64,000 nt of DNA from assembly GCF_029017505.1 (NCBI RefSeq), contig NZ_JAQGEI010000002.1, positions 1 to 64,000 of the forward strand, written 5' to 3'. The notes beneath the pieces were generated by a model. That model ran no database searches, had not been told where the DNA came from, and was given only the letters and a program-made list of their open reading frames with translations. The number at the start of each line of letters is the position of its first letter. Position 1 is the stretch's first letter. The DNA is from Sedimenticola hydrogenitrophicus (GTDB lineage: Bacteria > Pseudomonadota > Gammaproteobacteria > Chromatiales > Chromatiaceae). A program made the position numbers and the translations under genes. Of this stretch, positions 16,249 through 24,595 are shown piece by piece.

Positions 16249-17774
16249 TGGGTCACCTCCGGAAGCTGCTCCTGGTCCAGCGGCAACTCCAGCCTGATGC
16301 GGGCTCCGGTGTATTCACCCGCCACCGGTAACAGGGAGATCCTGCCGTGATGCCGCTGGATGGTATCATTCACCAGCGCCAGGCCGAGGCCGGAACCCTT
16401 GACGCCGGATCGGCTGCTGCCTTTTCCCTGATAAAACTCCTGAAAAACATGGGGCTGATCTTCCGCTGATATCCCTTCTCCCTGATCTTCTATCAGCAGG
16501 CAGGCGAATCCCTGCTGCACCGACAGGGAGAGGCGGATCCGCCCGCCATCCGGGGAAAACTTGATTGCATTGCTCAATAGATTACCCAACATCATCCTGA
16601 TCGCCTCCCGGTCGCCCTGTATGGAGAGGGAGACCAATTCATCCATTATCACCAAGCGCTTGCTTCTGACCAGCAGACGGTAATCCGCCAGTACCTTCCT
16701 GAGCAGCAGCGCCAGATCGAACTCACTCAATTCCGCCAGGGTGCGTCGGGTAGCCAGGCGCTGATACTCCAACAGGTTTTCCACCAGGCCATTCAGCTGC
16801 AGCGCGCTGATGGTCATCAGTTGGACGATTTCCCGCTGCTCCTGGTTCAGCTCGCCCACCACCTGATCCGCCAGCAGGTCGGCACCCTCGCGCAGGGTGG
16901 CCAGCGGGGTCTTCAGTTCATGGGAAATATTGCGGATAAACCGCTGCTTTTCTCCTTCGAGCGCCATCAACCGCTGGCGCATCCAGTCCAGGTGACGCCC
17001 CAGGTCTACCAGATCACGCGGCCCCTGGATTACGATGGGGCGGTCGAACCGCCCGGCACCCAGTTCGCTGATCACCCGTTCGATACGCTGGATCGGACGG
17101 GTCAGCAGATAGACGAACAGCAGGCCCAGAATCAGCGCCAGCGGCACTGCCAACGCCGCCCACAACAGCATGGCACGGCGCACCCGGTCCGCCTCCCGGG
17201 CCAGCGCCTCCGCCTCGACTCCGACCTGCCTGCCACCGATCTGCAACAGCGCGCGAGCCTGCAGCGTCAGGGTCACATAACCCTGCAGATCCTCCTCGGT
17301 CAGGCCGACGTCACCGCGATCGAGTCGGCTCTGAATGTGCTTATACAACTGCTCTTCGGCAGCCGCCACCCCCTCCAGCGGGATGCGCAGAGCATCCGCC
17401 AGGCGATAGAACCGCAACCCCTGGGCTACCGAAATAAAGGCATGGTGATGCTGCCGATAGACCGACAGCAGCTCCGGGTCCTTGAGTACCTGGTATTGAC
17501 GGATGCTGCGCTCCATGGAGACCAGACGCTCCAGCAGCGTGCGGCCGCCCTCATTGGCCCTGACCGTCTGGAACAGCACCTGCTGGCTCTGCTCCGTATA
17601 CTTACTCATCGACAACAGTCCCGAAATCAGCGCCATCACCAGCGGCAGGGTCACCAACAGGAAACCGATCAGCGACCAGTGATAGAGCGACCCGTGATAG
17701 AGCGACCCGGTGGAAGTACGCCGCTCCGCCGTTGAGACAGGGGCGGAGGCCATCGACTCAACGTCCGTCATCAC
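16245..17774 (-). CDS. glrK: Sensor histidine kinase GlrK (QseE)
   Basis: A 509-residue membrane kinase. TM1 (about 34-56) and TM2 (about 200-222) flank a helical periplasmic domain; HAMP follows at about 222-275, then HisKA with the phospho-acceptor His in N-I-S-H-E-L-K-T-P-L, and HATPase_c with N box N-L-L-S-N-A-I-K-F, and G boxes D-Q-G-E-G and G-S-G-L-G-L-A. First gene of the glrK-qseG-glrR operon; the 250 bases upstream are divergent from the BON-like gene. The N-terminal 30 residues carry a small repeat (S-L-Y-H-G-S-L-Y-H), so a later start is possible. Confidence 0.88.
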   Translation of the reverse strand: MMTDVESMASAPVSTAERRTSTGSLYHGSLYHWSLIGFLLVTLPLVMALISGLLSMSKYTEQSQQVLFQTVRANEGGRTLLERLVSMERSIRQYQVLKDPELLSVYRQHHHAFISVAQGLRFYRLADALRIPLEGVAAAEEQLYKHIQSRLDRGDVGLTEEDLQGYVTLTLQARALLQIGGRQVGVEAEALAREADRVRRAMLLWAALAVPLALILGLLFVYLLTRPIQRIERVISELGAGRFDRPIVIQGPRDLVDLGRHLDWMRQRLMALEGEKQRFIRNISHELKTPLATLREGADLLADQVVGELNQEQREIVQLMTISALQLNGLVENLLEYQRLATRRTLAELSEFDLALLLRKVLADYRLLVRSKRLVIMDELVSLSIQGDREAIRMMLGNLLSNAIKFSPDGGRIRLSLSVQQGFACLLIEDQGEGISAEDQPHVFQEFYQGKGSSRSGVKGSGLGLALVNDTIQRHHGRISLLPVAGEYTGARIRLELPLDQEQLPEVTQ

Positions 17775-18024
17775 ATTGGCTCATTTCCACAACTGAGTGG
17801 TCGCTTGTCTGAATGGTGCAGCGCATTCAAAGGAACTCCCTGTCATCCCTGCCGTCTTTGGGCCCGCGCAAGGTAAAATCGCAGTAGCATAGGGAATAAT
17901 CAACTGTCTGAGTATAGAGCAGTTCGCAGAACCGACTATTGCCGGGACCAGTGAATCAGCGTAGATATGAAATTGCGAGTCTGTTCACTATCCGTAGTAC
18001 CGGCATATGGGGTAAAACAGTGGC

Positions 18025-18375
18025 ATGAATAGAAGTATAACCCTTTTACTGGGAGCGGTCGGGTTTGCGGTGATACTTGCGCTGGCCGTCTATCACGGTA
18101 GCGGGAAGATTGAACGGGACCTGACGCAACGCGGGGAAGCCGTTTTATCGGAGAAGCAGCTGTCGTGGGTCAGCCTGGAGGCCGAGGGGCGCAACCTGTG
18201 GCTGCGCGGTGAGGCGCCTTCGGAGCAGGAGGCCGACCAGGCATTGCAGTTGATGCAAGCGCTGGACGGCGTCAACCGGGTAATTGATGAGTTCGCCATC
18301 CTGTCCACCACGGACGCCCCCGCGGACAAACCGGCCAGCGGCGACCCCTGGTCCTCCACCATCAAAGAACGTTGA
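18025..18375 (+). CDS. Membrane-anchored BON-like domain protein
   Basis: A 116-residue protein with one N-terminal membrane segment (about 5-25) followed by a periplasmic domain of about 70 residues. The alternation W-V-S-L-E-A-E-G-R-N-L-W-L-R-G-E-A-P-S and V-N-R-V-I-D-E-F resembles a BON repeat as found in the N-terminal part of OmpA-like proteins. The function is unknown. It is 64 bases upstream of the helix-hairpin-helix gene and could be cotranscribed. Confidence 0.65.
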   Translation: MNRSITLLLGAVGFAVILALAVYHGSGKIERDLTQRGEAVLSEKQLSWVSLEAEGRNLWLRGEAPSEQEADQALQLMQALDGVNRVIDEFAILSTTDAPADKPASGDPWSSTIKER

Positions 18376-18439
18376 TGCCGGGATGGGGTAGAATCGGGAC
18401 AGGCGGCAACACCACCCGGCAAGACCAAGGAACAGAGAG

Positions 18440-18970
18440 ATGGGTTACCTTTTTTTTCAGATTCTCATATGGATACTGCTGGCGTTCGGCCTGGGCGGTA
18501 TCGTCGGCTGGCTGTTGCGCGGTTTCACCCACGCCTTTCAGGACGATGAAAAAGGTGATGACGACACCATCGGGCGGGGCGACGACCATATCATGGTGGC
18601 ACTGCTCCGCTCGGAACTGAATGACTATAAGAGACGGCTGCGTGCCCTGGAATCGGCCACCGAAACAGCCCGGCCCGGCGATGAAAAACCGAAACGGGAG
18701 ATCTCCGATGAGTGGCGGCCGCCCCCCCTGTCGGCGCCGAAGGGGCAGGCGGACGACCTCAAGAAGGTACGCGGCATAGGCCCGAAGATCGAGCTGACCC
18801 TGAACGATCTGGGCATCTTCCATTATGACCAGATCGCCGGCCTGAGCCGGGAAAATATCCTCTGGCTGAACAACCACCTGCACTTCCCCGGCCGCATCGA
18901 ACGGGAGCAGTGGGTGGAACAGACCCGGGAACTGGCGAAACGGCGCGCCGGTCGAGCGGAGAAGGCCTGA
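18440..18970 (+). CDS. Membrane protein with C-terminal helix-hairpin-helix domain
   Basis: A 176-residue protein: a TM helix with a GxxxG-like face (about 5-27), a charged linker (30-105), and a C-terminal domain with D-D-L-K-K-V-R-G-I-G-P-K-I-E, the helix-hairpin-helix motif, then L-G-I-F-H-Y-D-Q-I-A. This fold is seen in the C-terminal tail of some NuoE-like proteins and many small envelope proteins; no enzyme activity is implied. The start ATG follows AAGGAACAGAGAG. The tail is Lys/Arg-rich. Confidence 0.75.
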   Translation: MGYLFFQILIWILLAFGLGGIVGWLLRGFTHAFQDDEKGDDDTIGRGDDHIMVALLRSELNDYKRRLRALESATETARPGDEKPKREISDEWRPPPLSAPKGQADDLKKVRGIGPKIELTLNDLGIFHYDQIAGLSRENILWLNNHLHFPGRIEREQWVEQTRELAKRRAGRAEKA

Positions 18971-18987
18971 CCCTCGACCCCGCAGCC

Positions 18988-19590
18988 CTATCGCCGCCGC
19001 CAGCAGAGGATACGGTTGTTGGCCGGCATCGGGAAATCGTCCTGCAGTGCCATGCCGGCCGCGACGGCCAGACGCTGCAGCGCCTCGAAGTCCCGCACCC
19101 CCATCCCGGGATCCCGCCCCTTCAGCCAGCCGTCGAAGCGGGCGTTGCTGTCGCTGGTGAAGCGTCCCTGGTAGTTGAACGGTCCATAGAGCACAAACAG
19201 GCCTCCGGCCTGGAGCAGCCGGCCGACCCCGGCAAACATCGCCTCCACCTCGGGCCAGTGCATGATATGCGCGGTATTGGCGGAAAACACCGCGTCCACA
19301 TCCAGCGCCGGCCACTCCGAGCGCGCCACATCCAGCGGCAGCGGGGCGCGCACATTGGGCAGCGCCGCCTCCTCCAGCCAGAGGCGGATGCCATCGTGAT
19401 ATTCGGCACAGTCACTGGTGTACCAGGTGAGGTGCGGCAGGGCGGCGGCGAAGTAGACGGCATGCTGACCGGTGCCGCTGCCGATCTCCAGGACCCGCTG
19501 GCGATCGTCGAACAGCGGCCGGATCACTGACAGGATCGGCTCGCGGTTCTGGTCGCAGGATTCGGCATAGGGCTTGGTGGTCATGGTCAT
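18988..19590 (-). CDS. DUF938 SAM-dependent methyltransferase
   Basis: A 200-residue class I methyltransferase of the DUF938 family. Seen: the K-P-Y-A-E-S-C-D-Q-N-R-E-P-I start typical of the family, the SAM motif I V-L-E-I-G-S-G-T-G-Q-H (about 32-42), and the N-T-A-H-I-M-H-W-P segment. The substrate is not known. Its ATG at 19590 overlaps the stop of the upstream acyltransferase gene (ATGA), so the two are made together. It converges on the HHH gene, leaving 17 bases between the stops. Confidence 0.88.
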   Translation of the reverse strand: MTMTTKPYAESCDQNREPILSVIRPLFDDRQRVLEIGSGTGQHAVYFAAALPHLTWYTSDCAEYHDGIRLWLEEAALPNVRAPLPLDVARSEWPALDVDAVFSANTAHIMHWPEVEAMFAGVGRLLQAGGLFVLYGPFNYQGRFTSDSNARFDGWLKGRDPGMGVRDFEALQRLAVAAGMALQDDFPMPANNRILCWRRR

Positions 19591-20741
19591 CCCGGCACCG
19601 CCTCGCGGTAGGGTATCGATGGCTGCAACTGCTCCAGATAATTGGCGATCGCCGCCTGTTCATGTTCGGTATAGCTGGCGATCGGTCCGCGAAACCCGTC
19701 GTCCCGGATCCAGTGACTGGAGCGGGTCAGGGTGGGGACGAACCCCCGCGAGAGCTTGTGTTCCCCCTGGGCGCCCGGCTCGAAACAGGCCAGCCCCTGC
19801 TCAATGCAGTGCTCGATACCCTGATAATAGCAGGCCTCGAAATGGAGTCCGTCCAGCCGGCGGTCGCTGCCCCAGTGGCGGCCATACAAGGTGGTATCGC
19901 TCTGGTACATGAGCGAACCGGCGATGCACTCCCCCGCCCGGTCGGCCAAAACCAGCAGCACCCGCTCCGGCAACCGGTCGGCGACCTCACGGAAGAAGCC
20001 GTAGTTGAAAGTGGCCGTGCCCCACTTCTCGCTGAAGGTCTTGTTGTAGAAATGGGTGAACTGCCGCCAGTCCCGGTCACTGGCGGTGCGGCCGTTCAAG
20101 CGCCGCAGCTTGACCCCGGCGTCCACCACCCGCTTGCGCTCCTGACGGATGTTCTTGCGCTTCTTCGCCACCAGGGTGGCGAGAAACTGGTCGAAATCCC
20201 GATAGCGGCAGTTGTGCCAGTGGAACTGCACATCGTGCCGGGTGAGCAGCCCCTTGCCGGCCAGAAACTCGAACCCCTCCGCGCTCGGAAACAGGCAGTG
20301 AAAACTACTCGCACCCATGCGGTCGGCCAGCTGCAGTGCCGTCTCCAGCAACACCGGGTAGAGTTGTGCCTCCTCTCCGGGTAGCGCCAGCAGGCGCTGT
20401 CCCGAGGCGGGGGTGTAGGGAACCGCCGAGACCAGCTTGGGGAAGTAGGCCAGTCCGGCCCGGTGATAGGCGTCTGCCCAGGCATTGTCGAACACGAACT
20501 CGCCGTAGGAGTTGTATTTTTCATACAGCGGCATGGCGGCCACCAGGACGCCGTCACGATAGACGGCGATGTGCCGGGGCAGCCAGCCGAAGCGTTCGCC
20601 GACACAGCCGTGCCGCTCCATGGCGTCGAGGAACTCATGCCGGATCAGCGGATTGTTGTCCCGCACCAGCCCGTTCCACTCGCCGGCGGGGATTTCACTC
20701 ATGCTGCTGTGAATCGCTATCTGCAACCTGACCACTTCCAA
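19587..20741 (-). CDS. GNAT/FemAB-like acyltransferase (DUF482, 'peptidogalycan' family)
   Basis: A 384-residue protein of the PF04339 family. Typical segments are L-I-R-H-E-F-L-D-A-M-E near the start, D-N-A-W-A-D-A-Y, a K-K-R-K-N-I-R-Q-E-R basic helix, F-Y-N-K-T-F and the conserved H-F-E-A-C-Y-Y-Q-G-I-E core, plus F-E-P-G-A-Q-G-E-H-K. The family is predicted to transfer acyl or aminoacyl groups, but the substrate is unknown. The start is uncertain: no ATG is near, and candidates are TTG 20741, GTG 20735 or TTG 20726. The inverted-repeat element at 20760 ends only 19 bases upstream and may supply part of the promoter. Confidence 0.85.
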   Translation of the reverse strand: MEVVRLQIAIHSSMSEIPAGEWNGLVRDNNPLIRHEFLDAMERHGCVGERFGWLPRHIAVYRDGVLVAAMPLYEKYNSYGEFVFDNAWADAYHRAGLAYFPKLVSAVPYTPASGQRLLALPGEEAQLYPVLLETALQLADRMGASSFHCLFPSAEGFEFLAGKGLLTRHDVQFHWHNCRYRDFDQFLATLVAKKRKNIRQERKRVVDAGVKLRRLNGRTASDRDWRQFTHFYNKTFSEKWGTATFNYGFFREVADRLPERVLLVLADRAGECIAGSLMYQSDTTLYGRHWGSDRRLDGLHFEACYYQGIEHCIEQGLACFEPGAQGEHKLSRGFVPTLTRSSHWIRDDGFRGPIASYTEHEQAAIANYLEQLQPSIPYREAVPG

Positions 20742-20759
20742 CTTTGCTGCCTGATATCA

Positions 20760-21064
20760 GTACTCTGTCAGGGTGATATTGACTAGTTCAGCGCCCCTGT
20801 GGTGTTTCCATCCTCAGGTCCGTAAACGGTGCATCCCTGCACCACTCCTTGCCGCAAGGCGCGTCGTGCAGGCAATGGCCCGGTCCTTGTCAAACGGCGC
20901 AACGCGGCGGCGGGACACCACAGGGGCGCCCTTCGGGTTGGCCTGTCCGCGCCCCTGGCCGTGTTGCGGCTCTTGCAAAGGACCGGGCCATTCGCTGCGA
21001 GCCGCGCCTTGCCAGGAACGCGGACAGGCCAACTGAATACGTCAATATCACCCTGACAGAGTAC
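20760..21064. mobile_element. Nested inverted-repeat element (non-autonomous, MITE-like)
   Basis: A 305-base unit bounded by perfect 24-base inverted repeats (20760-20783 and 21041-21064). Inside are further inverted pairs: 20791-20805 with 20915-20929, 20874-20889 with 20978-20992, and 20940-20951 with 21019-21030. It has no credible ORF. Positions 20806-20849 carry the module shared with the elements at 43206 and 58090, and 20981-21016 resembles part of the element at 61571. I see no clear target duplication. It fills the gap between the DUF482 and GST genes. Confidence 0.75.
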
Positions 21065-21149
21065 CAGCAATATAGCAGGGCGGCGGTGGCATAAATACCG
21101 GTGAAAACTGATGGATATACGGGATATCCCAGGCGCCCGGCTTCGCCGT

Positions 21150-21824
21150 TCAGAACGGCACGCTCGGCCAGTCCGCCTCATCCTCCTCGATCACCTCCTC
21201 CTCTTCGGCGGCGTCCTTCACCCAGCGCCGCATTGCCGGGTCGTCGTACAGCGCACGGGCATACAGCGTGGCGACCGGGTCCAGCGGGATCTCGTAGCTC
21301 AACAGCCGCATCACCACCGGCGCATACATGCAGTCGGCGATACCGAAGCGGCCGAACAGCCAGGGGCCGGCGCTGCCGTAACGCTCGCGGCAGAAGTTCC
21401 ACAGCCCCATCACCCGGTCGATATCCCGCTGCGCCTCCGGACCCGGCTGGAACCCGGGAAAGCGCCGCCGACAGTTCATCGGCAACTCGTCACGCAGGGC
21501 GAAGAAGCTGGAGTGCATCTCGGCACACACCGAACGGGCCACCGCCCGGGCCGACGGCTCATGCGGCCAGCCCCGGGCCTCGGGGAAGCGCTCCGCCAGG
21601 TACTCCAGGATGGCCAGCGAGTCCCACACCTCCAGATCGTCATCGATCAGCACCGGCACCTTGTTGTCGGAGAAGTGCATCGCCAGGTCCCGCTCCATGC
21701 TATCGCTGAACAGCCTGACCTTCCTGGTCTGGAAGGGGATGCCGTGATGGGCGAGGAAAAACCAGGGCCGCAGGGACCAGGAGGAGTAGTTCTGATTGCC
21801 GATCACCAGTGTCAGTTCTGCCAT
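21150..21824 (-). CDS. Glutathione S-transferase family protein
   Basis: A 224-residue cytosolic GST. The N-terminal thioredoxin-like domain (about 3-82) starts L-V-I-G-N-Q-N-Y-S-S-W-S-L-R-P-W, with Ser residues at the usual glutathione-activating position and K-V-P-V-L and D-S-L-A-I-L-E-Y before the linker. The C-terminal domain is helical. The acidic tail E-E-E-E-V-I-E-E-D-E-A-D is unusual. The start ATG follows AACGAGGCAGCTC. Its physiological substrate is unknown. Confidence 0.88.
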   Translation of the reverse strand: MAELTLVIGNQNYSSWSLRPWFFLAHHGIPFQTRKVRLFSDSMERDLAMHFSDNKVPVLIDDDLEVWDSLAILEYLAERFPEARGWPHEPSARAVARSVCAEMHSSFFALRDELPMNCRRRFPGFQPGPEAQRDIDRVMGLWNFCRERYGSAGPWLFGRFGIADCMYAPVVMRLLSYEIPLDPVATLYARALYDDPAMRRWVKDAAEEEEVIEEDEADWPSVPF

Positions 21825-21963
21825 GAGCTGCCTCGTTCAGTCGATAGGGTAGTGCAGACAGCATAGTCGAGTCGCCGGGCGATGTCCCGGGGACAGCTGT
21901 TTCCCGGGTGGAATACACTATACAATTACCCATTTACCGTTATTTTTGACAAGAGTAGAGATC

Positions 21964-23022
21964 ATGCGCCACGAAACCGACGACCTTCGCATCGAAGCCA
22001 TCAAAGAGCTGGTAGCCCCGGCTGAACTGCTGGCCGAATTCCCCGTTACCGATGTGATCGCCGACACGGTGTTTAACGCGCGCCGGCAGATCCACCGAAT
22101 CCTCCACGACGAGGATGACCGGCTGCTGGCCATCGTCGGCCCCTGCTCGGTGCATGATCCGGTGGCGGCCCGTGACTACGCGGCGCGGCTGAACAAGCTG
22201 CGCGAGGAGCTGGCGGATGACCTGCTGATCGTGATGCGGGTCTATTTCGAGAAGCCCCGCACCACCGTCGGCTGGAAGGGGCTGATCAACGATCCGGACC
22301 TGGACGGCACCTTCCATATCAACAAGGGGCTGCGCCTGGCCCGCCAGCTGCTGCTGGATGTCAACAGCATGGGGCTGCCCGCCGGGACCGAGTTCCTCGA
22401 CCTGATCAGCCCCCAGTACATCGCCGACCTAGTGAGCTGGGGCGCCATCGGCGCCCGCACCACCGAGAGCCAGGGACACCGGGAGCTGGCCTCCGGCCTC
22501 TCCTGTCCGGTCGGTTTCAAGAACGGCACCAACGGCACCCTGCGCATCGCCCTCGACGCGATCCGCGCCGCCTCCCAGCCACACTGTTTCCTGTCGGTGA
22601 CCAAGGAGCGCCACTCCGCCATCTTCACCACCCGGGGCAACGAGGATTGCCACGTGATACTGCGCGGCGGTGCCCGTCCCAATTACGACACCGAAAGCAT
22701 CAACATCGCCGCCGAGGAGATGGAACAGTCCGGCTTCAAGCCGCGCGTGATGATCGATTTCAGCCACGCCAACTCGCGCAAGCGGCACCAGAAACAGATC
22801 GATGTGGGACGCGACGTGGCCGGCCAGATCGCCCGCGGCGACCGGCGCATCAACGGCGTCATGATCGAGAGCTTCCTGGAGGCCGGACGCCAGGACTGGC
22901 GCCCCGACGAGGAACTGGTCTACGGCCAGAGCATCACCGACGCCTGCATCAGCTGGGAGGACACCGAGCCGCTGCTGCGCACCCTGGCCGAGGCGGTACG
23001 CCAGCGCCGCGCGCACGGCTGA
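21964..23022 (+). CDS. aroG: 3-deoxy-7-phosphoheptulonate synthase (class I)
   Basis: A 352-residue DAHP synthase that condenses phosphoenolpyruvate and erythrose 4-phosphate, the first step of the shikimate pathway. Seen: the I-V-G-P-C-S-V-H-D phosphate and metal segment (metal Cys), K-P-R-T-T-V-G-W-K-G, G-A-I-G-A-R-T-T-E-S-Q, and the F-K-N-G-T-N-G and H-A-N-S-R-K-R-H segments. ATG at 21964 is chosen because residues from R-H-E-T-D-D align with the family start. Which amino acid inhibits it cannot be told reliably, so the aroF/G/H letter is a convenience. Confidence 0.93.
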   Translation: MRHETDDLRIEAIKELVAPAELLAEFPVTDVIADTVFNARRQIHRILHDEDDRLLAIVGPCSVHDPVAARDYAARLNKLREELADDLLIVMRVYFEKPRTTVGWKGLINDPDLDGTFHINKGLRLARQLLLDVNSMGLPAGTEFLDLISPQYIADLVSWGAIGARTTESQGHRELASGLSCPVGFKNGTNGTLRIALDAIRAASQPHCFLSVTKERHSAIFTTRGNEDCHVILRGGARPNYDTESINIAAEEMEQSGFKPRVMIDFSHANSRKRHQKQIDVGRDVAGQIARGDRRINGVMIESFLEAGRQDWRPDEELVYGQSITDACISWEDTEPLLRTLAEAVRQRRAHG

Positions 23023-23090
23023 GGGCATCCCAGGTCGGAACCCGGGTCGCGGCGCCGGTCTGACGGCCGGGCACCGCGGACCGCCGCCGG

Positions 23091-23534
23091 CTATTTCTCG
23101 TCGAAACCGGCGGCGTGGTACCAGCGCCGGGCCTCTTGCGGGTCCTGCGCCACCCCTTCGCCCGTTTCATACATCATCGCCAGGGTGGTCTGGGAGCCGA
23201 CCAGCCCCTGCTCGGCCGCGCGCTTGAACCACTCCACCGCCTTGGCGCCGTTCTTCTCCACGCACTCGCCCTCCATGTACATGAATCCCAGGCCATGCTG
23301 GGCCAGCGCCAGGCCACTCTCGGCCGCCGCCTTCATGTACTTGAAGGCCATCAGCTGATTGACCACCATACCCAGCCCGTTCTGGGCCATGATGGCCATC
23401 CGATACTGGGCCTCGGGATTGCCGTCTTCGGCCAGGCCGGACAGCAATTTGGTGGCACTGGCGAAATGCTTCGACTCAAAGGCGGCGATGCCGCTGCCCA
23501 GTTCCATATCCAGTTGTTGATCATTACTGCTCAT
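23091..23534 (-). CDS. Sel1-repeat protein
   Basis: A 147-residue helical repeat protein. At least three Sel1-like repeats are visible: A-Q-Y-R-M-A-I-M-A-Q-N-G-L-G, A-Q-H-G-L-G-F-M-Y-M-E-G and S-Q-T-T-L-A-M-M-Y-E-T-G-E-G-V-A-Q-D, each followed by the A-x-x-W-x-x-A-A pattern. There is no signal peptide. Such proteins are adaptors; the partner is unknown. The start ATG has a strong GGAGG site. It faces aroG, and the two stops are 68 bases apart. Confidence 0.85.
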   Translation of the reverse strand: MSSNDQQLDMELGSGIAAFESKHFASATKLLSGLAEDGNPEAQYRMAIMAQNGLGMVVNQLMAFKYMKAAAESGLALAQHGLGFMYMEGECVEKNGAKAVEWFKRAAEQGLVGSQTTLAMMYETGEGVAQDPQEARRWYHAAGFDEK

Positions 23535-23618
23535 GTGTTACCTCCGGTTGATTCCGACTTCCGCCGCGCGCAACGGCTGGGTCGATAGTTGTTCTATAGC
23601 TTCAAATAGGGCTGCTGG

Positions 23619-24452
23619 TTAACCACTCCCTTCCAGCGGAAACCCCGCCTGCCGCAGCCACTCCCGCCAGAGGCGAAACAGGTGCGCATCCACCGCCCCC
23701 AGGGCCGGTTGTACCGCCAGCCCCAGACGCTCCGGTTGGCTATCCCCCTGGTTGAAGAGGCCACCCGCCTCGGCAAAGATCAGCCGACCGGCGGCGTAAT
23801 CCCACAGCTTCTGGCCGCCATGCAGGTTGAGATGGGCACGCCCTGCCGCGAGCCAGCACCACTCCAGCGCGATGGCGCCGAAACAGCGCTGCGAACGGTA
23901 AGGCGGCTGCTTCGACAGCTGGATCGCCAGCCCCGGCGTGAGCCGCTTGAAATCGACAATGGCGATGCACTCCTTCAGGGTGCCCGGGCCCCGATGCAAG
24001 CGTAACGGTTCATCATTGAGCCAGGCGCCCCGCCCCAGCTCGGCGCGGTAGCACTCGTGGCGCAGCGGATCGTAGACGATCCCCAGCACCGCCCGTCCCT
24101 GCACAACCAGGGCCAGGGAGAGGGCGAAATAGGGCAGCCCGGCAGAGTAGTTGGTGGTGCCGTCCAGCGGATCCACGCACCAGTAGCAGTCCCGCGCCAC
24201 CAACGCCTGCTGCTGCTCCGGCGTCATCTCCTCCCCCATCAGCGGGATCTCCGGCCAGCTGACAGCCAGCTGTTCGATCAGTCGATTCTGTACCGCCAGA
24301 TCGGCATCGGTCACCAGGGTGCCATCGCTCTTGCGGGAGACGTCCGGATTACGATAGCGCGAGAGCACCTCGGTCTCGGCGATATCGATCAGGAGATGCT
24401 GCAGCTGCTGGCTGTCGGGCCATGCGGAGGCATTTACGGATGGTGTGGTCAT
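23619..24452 (-). CDS. Inositol monophosphatase family phosphatase
   Basis: A 277-residue Mg-dependent sugar-phosphatase fold. Catalytic motifs are present: G-E-E (about residue 73), D-P-L-D-G-T-T-N-Y and the C-terminal L-W-D-Y-A-A-G with the third metal Asp. It could act on inositol phosphate, 3'-phosphoadenosine 5'-phosphate or histidinol phosphate; hisC is orphan in this window, so a histidinol-phosphatase role is possible but untested. SuhB-like residues for RNA polymerase binding cannot be judged here. The start ATG follows GGGATGA. Confidence 0.88.
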   Translation of the reverse strand: MTTPSVNASAWPDSQQLQHLLIDIAETEVLSRYRNPDVSRKSDGTLVTDADLAVQNRLIEQLAVSWPEIPLMGEEMTPEQQQALVARDCYWCVDPLDGTTNYSAGLPYFALSLALVVQGRAVLGIVYDPLRHECYRAELGRGAWLNDEPLRLHRGPGTLKECIAIVDFKRLTPGLAIQLSKQPPYRSQRCFGAIALEWCWLAAGRAHLNLHGGQKLWDYAAGRLIFAEAGGLFNQGDSQPERLGLAVQPALGAVDAHLFRLWREWLRQAGFPLEGSG

Positions 24453-24595
24453 TTTTCTATCATCCCGTAATAGCGGCTACCGGGCAATCCGCTGCGCCCG
24501 CGCAATTCAGAGGGTTTTCCCTCTTGCGCCCGGCACCGCCCCCTCCTAAGCTTTCCCCATGCCCCCGATAACGCAAACCATGGAGTCACAAGCCA

